NCBI RefSeq assembly: GCF_000238095.2
Contig: NZ_JH815226.1
Coordinates: 36,850-100,849 of the forward strand
DNA: 64,000 bases
Direction of reading: 5' to 3'
DNA from: Peptoanaerobacter stomatis
GTDB lineage: Bacteria; Bacillota; Clostridia; Peptostreptococcales; Filifactoraceae
Within the stretch, counting starts at the first letter, position 1, and each line of letters opens with the position of its first letter. Below, piece by piece: positions 8,760-16,930 of this stretch. A program made the position numbers and the translations under genes. The notes below the pieces were generated by a model. It saw only the letters and a list, made by a program, of their open reading frames with translations. It was not told where the DNA came from and did not search any database.

Positions 8760-9499
8760 ACATCAAACCTCCATGAATCAACCAATTTCAGTACTCCAAA
8801 TCCTGAAGCTTTTCTTAATCCAAGTGAACCCTTTAATATTGTATCAAGTAACTTAGGCTCTCCGAGCATAATAATATCTCCAATGGAAACCTCTATATTC
8901 ACACCATAAAGTGGAATTATTTCTTTATGCAGTTTAGATACATCTATCTTAAGTTCATCAACATAAGATGCATATTTAGGATAGCTTGTTCTTATATTTT
9001 CTTTAAGCCTTGATACAAAATCTTCATCTTCAACCGTAAAATATCTATCTCTATTAGTATCTCTATAATGCTCTCTCAATACTAAAGGTGAATAGAGTTT
9101 AAACTGTGCCATATTTTGAGTTATAGTCGGCTCTTTTAACATTGTTATATCAACAAGTGCAATTTCATTTTCTTTAGATATAGCAAAAACTTTTCCTTTT
9201 TGTAACAAAAATGCATTCAAAAATATGGCAGAATTCGTTTTACTTGGAGTAACAAAAGTAATTTCCAAATATTTCTCATTAACTTCAATCCTATTTTTAA
9301 AAAATGCAGGATTCGGTATTTTCATGCTCCACGAAAAATCTTTTTTGTAGTTATTTGAAATATTCTTAGAATAAAATTCACCAAAAAATTTTCCACCTTC
9401 ATAATCTGTCAATGCCTTTTTTATATAACTGACCACAAATTTGTGATAGTCTAAAGGTAAAAAATTTGTCTTCATATTAAACTTTAATAAAACTCTCAA
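8756..9499 (-). CDS. cas6: CRISPR RNA processing endoribonuclease Cas6
   Basis: Cas6 cleaves pre-crRNA within the repeat to yield the mature 5' handle. The protein has the paired RAMP fold and ends with the glycine-rich loop GSLGLRKASGFGVLKL, the Cas6 hallmark. A longer reading from ATG at 9535 would give 259 residues. However, AAAGGAG lies 8 bases before a TTG at 9499 that begins the typical Cas6 N-terminus (RVLLKFN), and the ATG overlaps the promoter -10 box, so it should not be transcribed. I therefore choose the TTG (247 residues). First gene of the operon. Confidence 0.93.
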   Translation of the reverse strand: MRVLLKFNMKTNFLPLDYHKFVVSYIKKALTDYEGGKFFGEFYSKNISNNYKKDFSWSMKIPNPAFFKNRIEVNEKYLEITFVTPSKTNSAIFLNAFLLQKGKVFAISKENEIALVDITMLKEPTITQNMAQFKLYSPLVLREHYRDTNRDRYFTVEDEDFVSRLKENIRTSYPKYASYVDELKIDVSKLHKEIIPLYGVNIEVSIGDIIMLGEPKLLDTILKGSLGLRKASGFGVLKLVDSWRFDV

Positions 9500-9533
9500 A
9501 ATCTTTTCTCCTTTCTTTATCAACTTTAAATTC

Positions 9534-9562
9534 ATTTTAGCATATCATTTTTATAGAGTCAA
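9534..9562 (-). promoter_or_regulatory. Sigma-A-type promoter of the cas operon
   Basis: On the minus strand TTGACT (9557-9562) is followed after exactly 17 bases by TAAAAT (9534-9539), close to consensus. Transcription would begin near 9527, only about 28 bases before the cas6 TTG start, leaving a short leader with AAAGGAG. Confidence 0.8.
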
Positions 9563-9633
9563 TATTTTTACATAAAATTAATAATGGATGTTTTTATTTT
9601 TTATTTAAAATCTATTATTATAATAATACAAAA

Positions 9634-9673
9634 TAAGCCTGAAAAGTAAAAGATACAATACTTTTCAGGCTTA
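9634..9673 (-). terminator. Terminator-like hairpin between murD and cas6 (duplicate of 27239-27278)
   Basis: TAAGCCTGAAAAGTA (9634-9648) and its exact complement (9659-9673) form a 15-bp stem with a 10-base loop. Nearly the same hairpin stands after the GGDEF gene at 27239-27278. Here it follows a relic of such a gene on the minus strand. It may also insulate the cas promoter from murD transcription. Confidence 0.65.
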
Positions 9674-9730
9674 CTTTAAAATTTTAAATTACATTTTACA
9701 TATATAAATTATTATTAATATGTTTTTATC

Positions 9731-9775
9731 TCATATTAATTTAAAATCTTTTTCAAAATTCATAAAAATGTTCTA
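9731..9775 (-). pseudogene. Relic of the 3' end of a GGDEF gene
   Basis: The minus strand reads FMNFEKDFKLI then stop. This matches the last residues of the GGDEF protein at 27341-29365 (FMNLEKDSE, stop). The similarity continues at nucleotide level through the following spacer into the shared hairpin at 9634-9673. The rest of the gene is absent because murD begins directly beyond. A deleted paralogue, or a duplicated 3' segment, is the simplest reading. Confidence 0.6.
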
Positions 9776-9818
9776 TAGATAAAAGTTTTAGTATAAGTTA
9801 TGGCGAGCAGATATTTTT

Positions 9819-11168
9819 TCATTTAAGATTGTTTACAAGCTCTATGAATTCATCTCCTCTTTCTTCAAAACTTTGATACATATCCCAACTTGCGCAGGCA
9901 GGCGATAATAATACAACATCTCCTTTTTGTGCTATTATCTTTGCTACTTGTACACATTGTTTTAAATTTTTCAAGCTTATTATATCCTTATAATCATATT
10001 TAAGTGCTGTATCTCTAATAAGTTTTTTTGTTGCTCCGAATAACAAAAGTGTTTTTACTTTACCATTAAATCCTTTTATTAAATCGTCAAACTCAAGCAT
10101 CTTATCATATCCTCCGGCTATCAGGATTATATCATTATCTATAGACTCTATTGCTTTTAATGTAGAGTCTATATTTGTACCTTTTGAGTCATTCACATAT
10201 ATTACGTCATCAACTTCTCTTACTTTTTGCAATCTATGTTTTACAGCCTTAAAATCTTTTATAGCTTCCGCTATTAAAGCTGTGGGTATATTGTCAAGTA
10301 TGGATACTGTAACACAGGCAAGTGTATTTTGTATATTGTGTTTTCCAAGCAAATGTATATCTTTAACTTTTATTATCTCTTCTTCTTTTCCATTTATTGT
10401 ACTTATTATGGAGCCTTTTTCTGTGTCATAATAAACTCCGTTTTTAAGTTTTTCTTTCATTGAAAAATATATAACTTTCGATTTTATATTTTCAAGATTT
10501 ATATCTATACTTTCATCGTCTTTGTTTAAAACTAAAAAATCACCTTCAATTTGATTTTTTGCAATATTATATTTTGCATTTTTATAGTTTTCCATTGTCT
10601 TATGTCTTGACAGATGATCCGGCGTTATATTTAGTATTACTGCTATATGCACTCTAAAATTTACGATTGTTTCTAATTGATAACTTGAAAGCTCTGTTAT
10701 AAAATTAGCTTTCGGTTTTGCAAGACTTATACTTGAAAGTACAGCATTTCCTATATTGCCAACAACATAAGTATTCTCATCATATTTTTTATAAATATCT
10801 CCAAGCATACTCGTTGTTGTGGTTTTGCCATTTGTCCCTGTAATTCCTATAAAATTGGCATTTTTTGCTATACTGTATGCCAATTCAATTTCATTTGTCA
10901 CACAAATATCTCTTTGAATAAATTTTTGTGCAAAGTCTTCATTTGGTGATATCCCCGGCGAAAGATATACTATATCCGCTTCTTCATCTCCGGTAGGATT
11001 TTCCCCTAAAAAAAATTTTATATTATTAGAATTTTCATATTTTTTAAATTTCGATATATCAATATTTTGGTTATTTTCATAAGCAAATACCATTTCGTAT
11101 CTATCTGAATAATAATCTAAAAGCGATATTCCGGATCTACCAAGTCCTACAACAATAATTTTGCTCAT
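9819..11168 (-). CDS. murD: UDP-N-acetylmuramoylalanine--D-glutamate ligase MurD
   Basis: MurD adds D-glutamate to UDP-MurNAc-L-Ala in the cytoplasm, the second amino acid step of peptidoglycan precursor synthesis. The 449-residue protein has the Mur ligase ATP site GITGTNGKTTTT near residue 110, a central segment with NITPDHLSRH, and the C-terminal ligase domain with VNDSKGTN and LLSPACASWD, diagnostic for MurD. AAGGAGG precedes the ATG. It follows mraY after 172 bases of featureless AT-rich DNA. murE, murF, murG and ftsW, often nearby, are not in this window. Confidence 0.97.
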   Translation of the reverse strand: MSKIIVVGLGRSGISLLDYYSDRYEMVFAYENNQNIDISKFKKYENSNNIKFFLGENPTGDEEADIVYLSPGISPNEDFAQKFIQRDICVTNEIELAYSIAKNANFIGITGTNGKTTTTSMLGDIYKKYDENTYVVGNIGNAVLSSISLAKPKANFITELSSYQLETIVNFRVHIAVILNITPDHLSRHKTMENYKNAKYNIAKNQIEGDFLVLNKDDESIDINLENIKSKVIYFSMKEKLKNGVYYDTEKGSIISTINGKEEEIIKVKDIHLLGKHNIQNTLACVTVSILDNIPTALIAEAIKDFKAVKHRLQKVREVDDVIYVNDSKGTNIDSTLKAIESIDNDIILIAGGYDKMLEFDDLIKGFNGKVKTLLLFGATKKLIRDTALKYDYKDIISLKNLKQCVQVAKIIAQKGDVVLLSPACASWDMYQSFEERGDEFIELVNNLK

Positions 11169-11340
11169 ATAATAAAATCCTCCTTAGATTTATAGTCAAT
11201 CATCAGCTTAAAATAAACCTTTAATATATTGTAAAAGAAACAAGAAAGTTATAAATATAGGCTTTATGATAAATTTTACTCAAGCATAAGTAAATACTTA
11301 TAAATTAAAAAACTGTTAAAAGATTTTTATATTAGGCAAA

Positions 11341-12321
11341 TTATATAAAAGCGGTTGATATTATACCTATTATAGATGCTATACAAGTTATTATACAAAA
11401 TATTTTTACTACTTGTACTTCTTTATATCCGCTTAATTCCATATGATGATGAAAAGGAGACATTTTAAATACTCTTTTTCCATAGTGTTTAAAAGAATAG
11501 ACTTGGATTATTACACTAAGGCTTTCTATAACATATATTATACCTATTATTATTATTATTAGATGCATATTCATAGCAATAGCAACAGCACTTACTGCAC
11601 CACCAAGGGCCATGGAGCCTGTATCTCCCATAAATGATTTTGCAGGATGTGCATTTATTCTCAAAAAACCTAAACAAGCTCCTGCTACACTTAATGAAAT
11701 CATTGCTGTTGTTATATAATTAAGATTTATTGCTATTATAGCAAAAGCCAACATAACTATTGATGTAACACTTGATGCCAAACCGTCCAAACCGTCAGTT
11801 AAATTTACAGAATTTGTAGTTGCTATTATTACAAGTGATGTAAGAGGTATATATAAAAATCCTGTATGAAATTTAAAACTTGTAAACGGTACTACCAAAT
11901 CTGTATTGTATGATGATTTTACAAGCGAAATATATGATAATATAATTGCAAATACTAATTGTACTAATAATTTTTGCTTTTCTGTCAATCCCAAATTTCT
12001 CTTATTTACTATTTTTACATAATCATCTGTAAATCCTATTATGGCAAATAATAGCAGATATGCTAAAAATACAAGCACATCAAATATATTGTTGCGATTA
12101 AGTACCAATGAGGATATTATTATCGCAATTATAAATACTATTCCACCCATGGTAGGTGTTCCAGCTTTTGATAAATGCGACTGTGGTCCCTCTTGTCTTA
12201 TTTCTTGCCCTAACTTTAATTTTTTCAGCATATCCAATATTTTGGGTGATATTACAAACGCTATTGCGAATGCAAACAAAAAAGACAGTATATATTCAAT
12301 TATTTGACTCGTCGGTAACAA
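11341..12321 (-). CDS. mraY: Phospho-N-acetylmuramoyl-pentapeptide-transferase MraY
   Basis: MraY transfers phospho-MurNAc-pentapeptide to undecaprenyl phosphate, making lipid I. The 326-residue polytopic membrane protein has the catalytic motifs GFTDDYVK (Asp pair), NLTDGLDGLA and the late histidine motif PFHHHMELSG. The start is TTG at 12321, supported by AAAGGAG 8 bases upstream and by the length of the family. It lies 20 bases after the PASTA PBP gene, in the conserved division/wall order. Confidence 0.97.
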   Translation of the reverse strand: MLPTSQIIEYILSFLFAFAIAFVISPKILDMLKKLKLGQEIRQEGPQSHLSKAGTPTMGGIVFIIAIIISSLVLNRNNIFDVLVFLAYLLLFAIIGFTDDYVKIVNKRNLGLTEKQKLLVQLVFAIILSYISLVKSSYNTDLVVPFTSFKFHTGFLYIPLTSLVIIATTNSVNLTDGLDGLASSVTSIVMLAFAIIAINLNYITTAMISLSVAGACLGFLRINAHPAKSFMGDTGSMALGGAVSAVAIAMNMHLIIIIIGIIYVIESLSVIIQVYSFKHYGKRVFKMSPFHHHMELSGYKEVQVVKIFCIITCIASIIGIISTAFI

Positions 12322-12341
12322 CTTAAAGTCTCCTTTAATCT

Positions 12342-14510
12342 TTATTTTAATTCTATATTCACTCTGAAATCTTTATCTACAGGTGTACCTACCTTTGGAG
12401 ATTGATTATACACTTTTCCACTTCCGCTAAAATTGTATTTTATCTCTAAATTATCAAGTATTACCTGTGCCTGCTCTTTTGTAAGTCCTATAAGATTAGG
12501 CATATTCGTTTTTAAAGTGGAGTCTGAACGCATATATAACATTATAGATGAATTGGGCTCTACCATTTCTCCTGCTTGCGGAAAGCTACTCATTACATGA
12601 GATTCCAATTCTACTACTATATTAGGATCAAAGACCGGATTTAAACCAATTGCTCTAAGCTCATTAGTAGCTTCTGTATAAGATTTGCCTTTCAACTCAG
12701 GCACAGCTACAGTTTTTTGGTTATTTTCTTCATTTATCCTTATGTTTTGATTTATTCCAAGATATTTAAGCGTTCCTTCCAATATCTGACCTGTTATAGG
12801 TGCAGCTGATTCGCTACCGCTTTGTGTTCCCTCCAATGGTTCGTCTATTACAACAAGAACCGTTATTTGAGGATCTTCTACAGGCACTATGGCTGCAAAT
12901 GTACAAATATATTTATTATCTGCATATCCTATTTGCCCTGGTATTACTTTATTGGCACTTCCTGTTTTACCTGCAATTCTATATCCTTCAACTTTTGCCT
13001 TTTTACCTGAGCCGTTATCTACTATTGATTCCATAGCATATAGTATAGATGATGCAGTTTGCGAAGATATAACTTGTTTTAATGTTTTTGTTTCAGCTTT
13101 TGATATGATATTTCCATCTTTATCCGTTATAGCTTTTACTATATTGGGTTCTACCAGATTACCACCATTTCCTATGGCATTTATAGCTGTAATAAGCTGT
13201 ATAGGTGTAACTGATATACCTTGACCGTAGCTAAGATTTGCAAGCTCAACAGGACCTATGTTTTCAACTTTCCTGATAACGCCTAATTCTTCTCCAGGCA
13301 AATCTATATTGGTTTTTTTACCAAAACCGAATGTATCTATATACTTCATAAATAACTCTGCACCTATTCTTTGTCCCAATTGAACAAATACTGTATTCAC
13401 AGAGTTTTCCAATCCTTTTTTTAAAGTTATGACTCCATATGGAGTGGGTGTCCAGTTTTTCAGTTTTACTCCTGCAACTTCTATTGATCCTGTATCATTA
13501 AAATATTCTTCCATATTGCTTTTATCTTCTTCCAGAGCTGTTGCCGCAGTTATGAGTTTAAATGGAGAGCCCGGTTCGAAAACTACATTTACAGACGGAT
13601 TTTTCCACATATCATATATTACTTTCATTTTTTCATCTTCATCTACAGCTTCTTGCATAAGTTTTGCATAGTAATCATATGCCGGCTCTCTTGGAAGATT
13701 GGGATTATAGTCCGGAATAGTGGACATTGCCAATATATTTCCGGTTTTTGTTTCCATTATTATACCTGTTACAGATTTTGGCGTATAAGTATAATAAGCA
13801 TTATGAAGAACTTTTTCCAAATTATGTTGTATGACCTCATCTATAGTCAACATAACATTTTTTCCGGGTATTTGCTCTTGATACTTTATATCTCTTAGAG
13901 ATATTTCACCGCCAAGCGCATCTCTAACATATAATCTTTTTCCCGGGATACCTTTTAATTGTAAGTCCATATATGCCTCAATCCCTGCAAGACCTACATT
14001 ATTAGCAGATGTATGACCTAAAACATATGATGCAAAATTTCCATACGGATAATATCTGCTCGTCTTTTCATCAAACCAAGTATTGGAAATTTTCTTTTCT
14101 TTTAATTTTTTTACATCATCCAATGAAAGGTTATTTAATAATATTATTCTGTCTTTTTTCAAATTCAGATCTTTTTTTAATTTCTCAGTGTCAACTTTTA
14201 AAACTGAACTTATTTTTTCTACTATTTTTTGCTTAGCTTCTTCAGTTTTTATATTTTTAAGCTCTATCCAAAAATCATATTTAGGTATGCTTACAGCAAG
14301 TTCTTTACCGTTTGTGTCATATATTACGCCTCTTGTAGGCATTATTAATGCGTCTCTATATTGATTTTCTTTTGCTTCAAGGCTATATTTATCGCCTTTC
14401 ACTATCATCCAAAATCCTAAGCGTGATACAACAATAAGCGTAAAAAATACAAACAGACCTAAACATATTTTTACTCTTTTGAGCATTATTTCATCAACAT
14501 TTTTTGCCAC
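12342..14510 (-). CDS. Class B penicillin-binding protein with two PASTA domains (PBP2b/SpoVD-like)
   Basis: A septal transpeptidase working with FtsW-type glycosyltransferases. After an N-terminal membrane anchor (ICLGLFVFFTLIVVSRLGF) come the PBP dimerisation domain, the transpeptidase motifs EPGSPFKL (SxxK), SVN (SxN) and AGKTGSA (KTG), then two C-terminal PASTA repeats (about the last 130 residues). In-frame TTG exists at 14531, but GGAGG lies 6 bases before a GTG at 14510 giving MAKNVDE, so that start is chosen (722 residues). PASTA repeats occur in both SpoVD and vegetative FtsI of Firmicutes, so the sporulation role is not decided by sequence. Confidence 0.93.
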   Translation of the reverse strand: MAKNVDEIMLKRVKICLGLFVFFTLIVVSRLGFWMIVKGDKYSLEAKENQYRDALIMPTRGVIYDTNGKELAVSIPKYDFWIELKNIKTEEAKQKIVEKISSVLKVDTEKLKKDLNLKKDRIILLNNLSLDDVKKLKEKKISNTWFDEKTSRYYPYGNFASYVLGHTSANNVGLAGIEAYMDLQLKGIPGKRLYVRDALGGEISLRDIKYQEQIPGKNVMLTIDEVIQHNLEKVLHNAYYTYTPKSVTGIIMETKTGNILAMSTIPDYNPNLPREPAYDYYAKLMQEAVDEDEKMKVIYDMWKNPSVNVVFEPGSPFKLITAATALEEDKSNMEEYFNDTGSIEVAGVKLKNWTPTPYGVITLKKGLENSVNTVFVQLGQRIGAELFMKYIDTFGFGKKTNIDLPGEELGVIRKVENIGPVELANLSYGQGISVTPIQLITAINAIGNGGNLVEPNIVKAITDKDGNIISKAETKTLKQVISSQTASSILYAMESIVDNGSGKKAKVEGYRIAGKTGSANKVIPGQIGYADNKYICTFAAIVPVEDPQITVLVVIDEPLEGTQSGSESAAPITGQILEGTLKYLGINQNIRINEENNQKTVAVPELKGKSYTEATNELRAIGLNPVFDPNIVVELESHVMSSFPQAGEMVEPNSSIMLYMRSDSTLKTNMPNLIGLTKEQAQVILDNLEIKYNFSGSGKVYNQSPKVGTPVDKDFRVNIELK

Positions 14511-14523
14511 TTGTATCCTCCAA

Positions 14524-15039
14524 CTAATCAACCGTTATATATTCTATCTGGTCTTGACGTCTATATATCATACCGAGTTCTTCCATAGCTTTTTGTTCTA
14601 TTATATCACTCCTGCTCGATTCATCTATCTTTAATTTCTCTACTTTTATCTCATTGTTTATATTGTGAATTTCAGTATTTTTTTTATTTATAGAATATTT
14701 TATATCAGCTATTTGGGATTGTTTGAAAGTTATTAAAGAAAGCAATAATATTATTGTAATTCCTCCTGCTACAACAATAAAACTGTCACTATTCAGATTT
14801 TTTATAATAGATTTCTTAAAATTTTCTCGTCTTGCTTTTTTTAAAGCTTTATTTTTTTGTTTTATGTCTTTTCTCAAATTATCTATTTTTTCTTTTTTTA
14901 TTTCTTTTTGTTTTTTTGTTTTCTTTAAAGTATTTTTTTCTTTTTTCAGATTGGATTTTTGCACCTGAGTTTTATATGAATGATATGACATTTTAGATTT
15001 TTGACTTGTCTTATTCTTATTATCTCTTATCTTTCTCAT
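14524..15039 (-). CDS. ftsL: FtsL-like septum formation protein
   Basis: A bitopic membrane protein of the divisome. The 171 residues hold a long, highly basic cytoplasmic N-terminus (about 90 residues rich in Lys), one transmembrane segment (IVVAGGITIILLLSLITF) and an extracellular coiled coil. FtsL sequences are poorly conserved. The call rests on this topology and on its place between rsmH and the PBP gene. It overlaps rsmH by 20 bases and ends 14 bases before the GTG of the PBP gene. The cytoplasmic tail is longer than in many FtsL proteins. Confidence 0.85.
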   Translation of the reverse strand: MRKIRDNKNKTSQKSKMSYHSYKTQVQKSNLKKEKNTLKKTKKQKEIKKEKIDNLRKDIKQKNKALKKARRENFKKSIIKNLNSDSFIVVAGGITIILLLSLITFKQSQIADIKYSINKKNTEIHNINNEIKVEKLKIDESSRSDIIEQKAMEELGMIYRRQDQIEYITVD

Positions 15040-15976
15040 CTCCCTCGTTTATCTTTTCCAATACTCTCAGCTTTGCACTTCTTGAACGTGGATTTGAATT
15101 TATTTCTTCATCTGTAGGTAAAATAGGTTTCTTAGTCAAAATTTTTGCTTTTTGTATTGTATTGCACATACATACAGGAAACTCCTTAGGACATACGCAA
15201 TCTATGGATAATTCTTTAAATGAATTTTTTACAGCTCTGTCCTCTAATGAATGAAAAGTTATAATTGCAATTCGTCCTCCAATATTCATCATATCAAATG
15301 AATCTTGGATAAATTTTTCAATTATATCTATCTCATTATTAACTTCTATTCTTATAGCTTGGAAAGTCCTTTTTGCCGGATGTTTATGCTTATCTCGAAG
15401 TTTTTTCGGTATACTTTTTTCTATTATATCTACTAATTCCAATGTAGTAGTTATAGGTTTTACAGCCCTTTTTTCCACTATTATCTCGGCAATTCTATCC
15501 GCCCAATTTTCTTGACCGTATTCTCTTATTATATGCTTCAATCTTTCTTTTGAATATGTATTTACTACATACTCTGCTGTAAGAGATGAATTTTTATCCA
15601 TTCTCATATCCAATTTTGCATCACTCATATAAGAAAAACCTCTGTCAGCATTGTCAAGCTGATATGATGATACTCCCAGGTCGGCAATTATTCCATCTAC
15701 TTTTTTTATTCCTAAAGCTTGAAGATTTTTTTTTATATTTACAAAATTATCATTTATAAAATTGATTCTTTTTTCTCCCGAAAAGTTTAACTTTCCATTT
15801 TCTATCGCCTCTATATCCTGATCAAATACAAATAATCTTATGTCATCAGCCTTGGACAATATAAGTCGGCTATGTCCTCCTCCTCCAAATGTTGCGTCTA
15901 CATACAATTTTCCATTTTTAACATCTATGCTGTCAACAGTTTCATTTAACAAAACCGTCTTATGTTCGTATTGCAT
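15020..15976 (-). CDS. rsmH: 16S rRNA (cytosine(1402)-N(4))-methyltransferase RsmH
   Basis: RsmH (MraW) uses S-adenosylmethionine to methylate N4 of C1402 in 16S rRNA. The protein begins MQYEHKTVLLNETVDSI, followed by the SAM-binding loop VDATFGGGGHS, DLGVSSYQLDNADRGFSY and late motifs ITFHSLEDRAVKNSF. An ATG five codons further upstream exists, but GAGG lies in front of the inner ATG at 15976, and the family usually starts close to H-x-P/T-V-L-L. No mraZ precedes it. It heads the division and wall operon. Confidence 0.97.
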   Translation of the reverse strand: MQYEHKTVLLNETVDSIDVKNGKLYVDATFGGGGHSRLILSKADDIRLFVFDQDIEAIENGKLNFSGEKRINFINDNFVNIKKNLQALGIKKVDGIIADLGVSSYQLDNADRGFSYMSDAKLDMRMDKNSSLTAEYVVNTYSKERLKHIIREYGQENWADRIAEIIVEKRAVKPITTTLELVDIIEKSIPKKLRDKHKHPAKRTFQAIRIEVNNEIDIIEKFIQDSFDMMNIGGRIAIITFHSLEDRAVKNSFKELSIDCVCPKEFPVCMCNTIQKAKILTKKPILPTDEEINSNPRSRSAKLRVLEKINEGDEKDKR

Positions 15977-16166
15977 AACTCCCTCATTCATATAATATAT
16001 AACACTGTTTTTATAAAAAATAATTACATAAAAAAGTTTTAAAAAATTTAATTCTCATATTTAATAATTTTAAAAAATAAATATTTTTATTATTTGTAAT
16101 AATATATTTGCTTAATTGTAAAAAGACATACAAAAACAACATTAAAAACTTAATTAAAAATCTGTA

Positions 16167-16907
16167 TTAATCGCTTATTCTGTTGTTTTTGCTCGCATAT
16201 ACATATACTGCTACTCCCAATATAATAAGTGAAATACTTACAAACTGTGCAGTTTTCAAGCCTAAAATCATTAAAGAGTCAGTGCGAAGACCTTCTATAA
16301 AAAATCTCCCTACAGAATATATTATCATATACAAAGATATTATTTGTCCGTTAAATTTTCTTTTTTTAAATAATCTGTACAAGAAAATAAATAATACAAA
16401 ATTCCAAATAGACTCATATAAAAATGTAGGATGTACCATTTGACCATTTATATTTATCGCCCATGGCAAATTTGTCACCGTACCGTATGCCTCTGAATTT
16501 GTGAAGTTGCCCCATCTGCCTATACTTTGACCAAGCGGAATGGAAACACATATTATATCAGCAAATTGCATAAAATTTATTTTTTTAGCCTTAGTGTAAA
16601 AATATGCTACCAAAAAACCGGCTATCAATCCGCCATGTATTGCAAGTCCACCTTCTCTTATATTAATTATTTTAAAAAAATCCCCTTTATAATAATCCCA
16701 TTCAAAAATCACATAATATAATCTTGCACCTATTATGCAAAACGGCATTGCCCACAAGACATAATCAGTTATATAATCATCTTTAAGTCCTATATATCTT
16801 GCATTTTTCATAGCTATATATCCGGCTATTAAAAGAGCTAAAGTTATTATTACACCATACCATCTGACTTGAATTCCCAATATGGTGAAAGCTATCGGAT
16901 TTATCAT
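16167..16907 (-). CDS. lgt: Prolipoprotein diacylglyceryl transferase Lgt
   Basis: Lgt attaches diacylglycerol from phosphatidylglycerol to the lipobox cysteine of prolipoproteins. The 246-residue polytopic protein carries IRWYG-type N-terminal residues (VRWYGVII), the essential HGGLIAG motif and the signature GRWGNFTNSEAYG. Several lipoproteins in this window (OppA, PotD, the nucleoside- and TrpX-type binding proteins) would be substrates. It lies 23 bases after the radical SAM gene and probably shares its operon. The 15977-16166 gap shows no gene. Confidence 0.97.
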   Translation of the reverse strand: MINPIAFTILGIQVRWYGVIITLALLIAGYIAMKNARYIGLKDDYITDYVLWAMPFCIIGARLYYVIFEWDYYKGDFFKIINIREGGLAIHGGLIAGFLVAYFYTKAKKINFMQFADIICVSIPLGQSIGRWGNFTNSEAYGTVTNLPWAININGQMVHPTFLYESIWNFVLFIFLYRLFKKRKFNGQIISLYMIIYSVGRFFIEGLRTDSLMILGLKTAQFVSISLIILGVAVYVYASKNNRISD

Positions 16908-16930
16908 TTTGTTCCCTTTACTGTTGTTTA

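Noticed and set aside
9497-9535. ATG at 9535 as start of cas6
   Set aside because: It overlaps the -10 box, lacks a ribosome binding site and adds 12 residues not seen at Cas6 N-termini.
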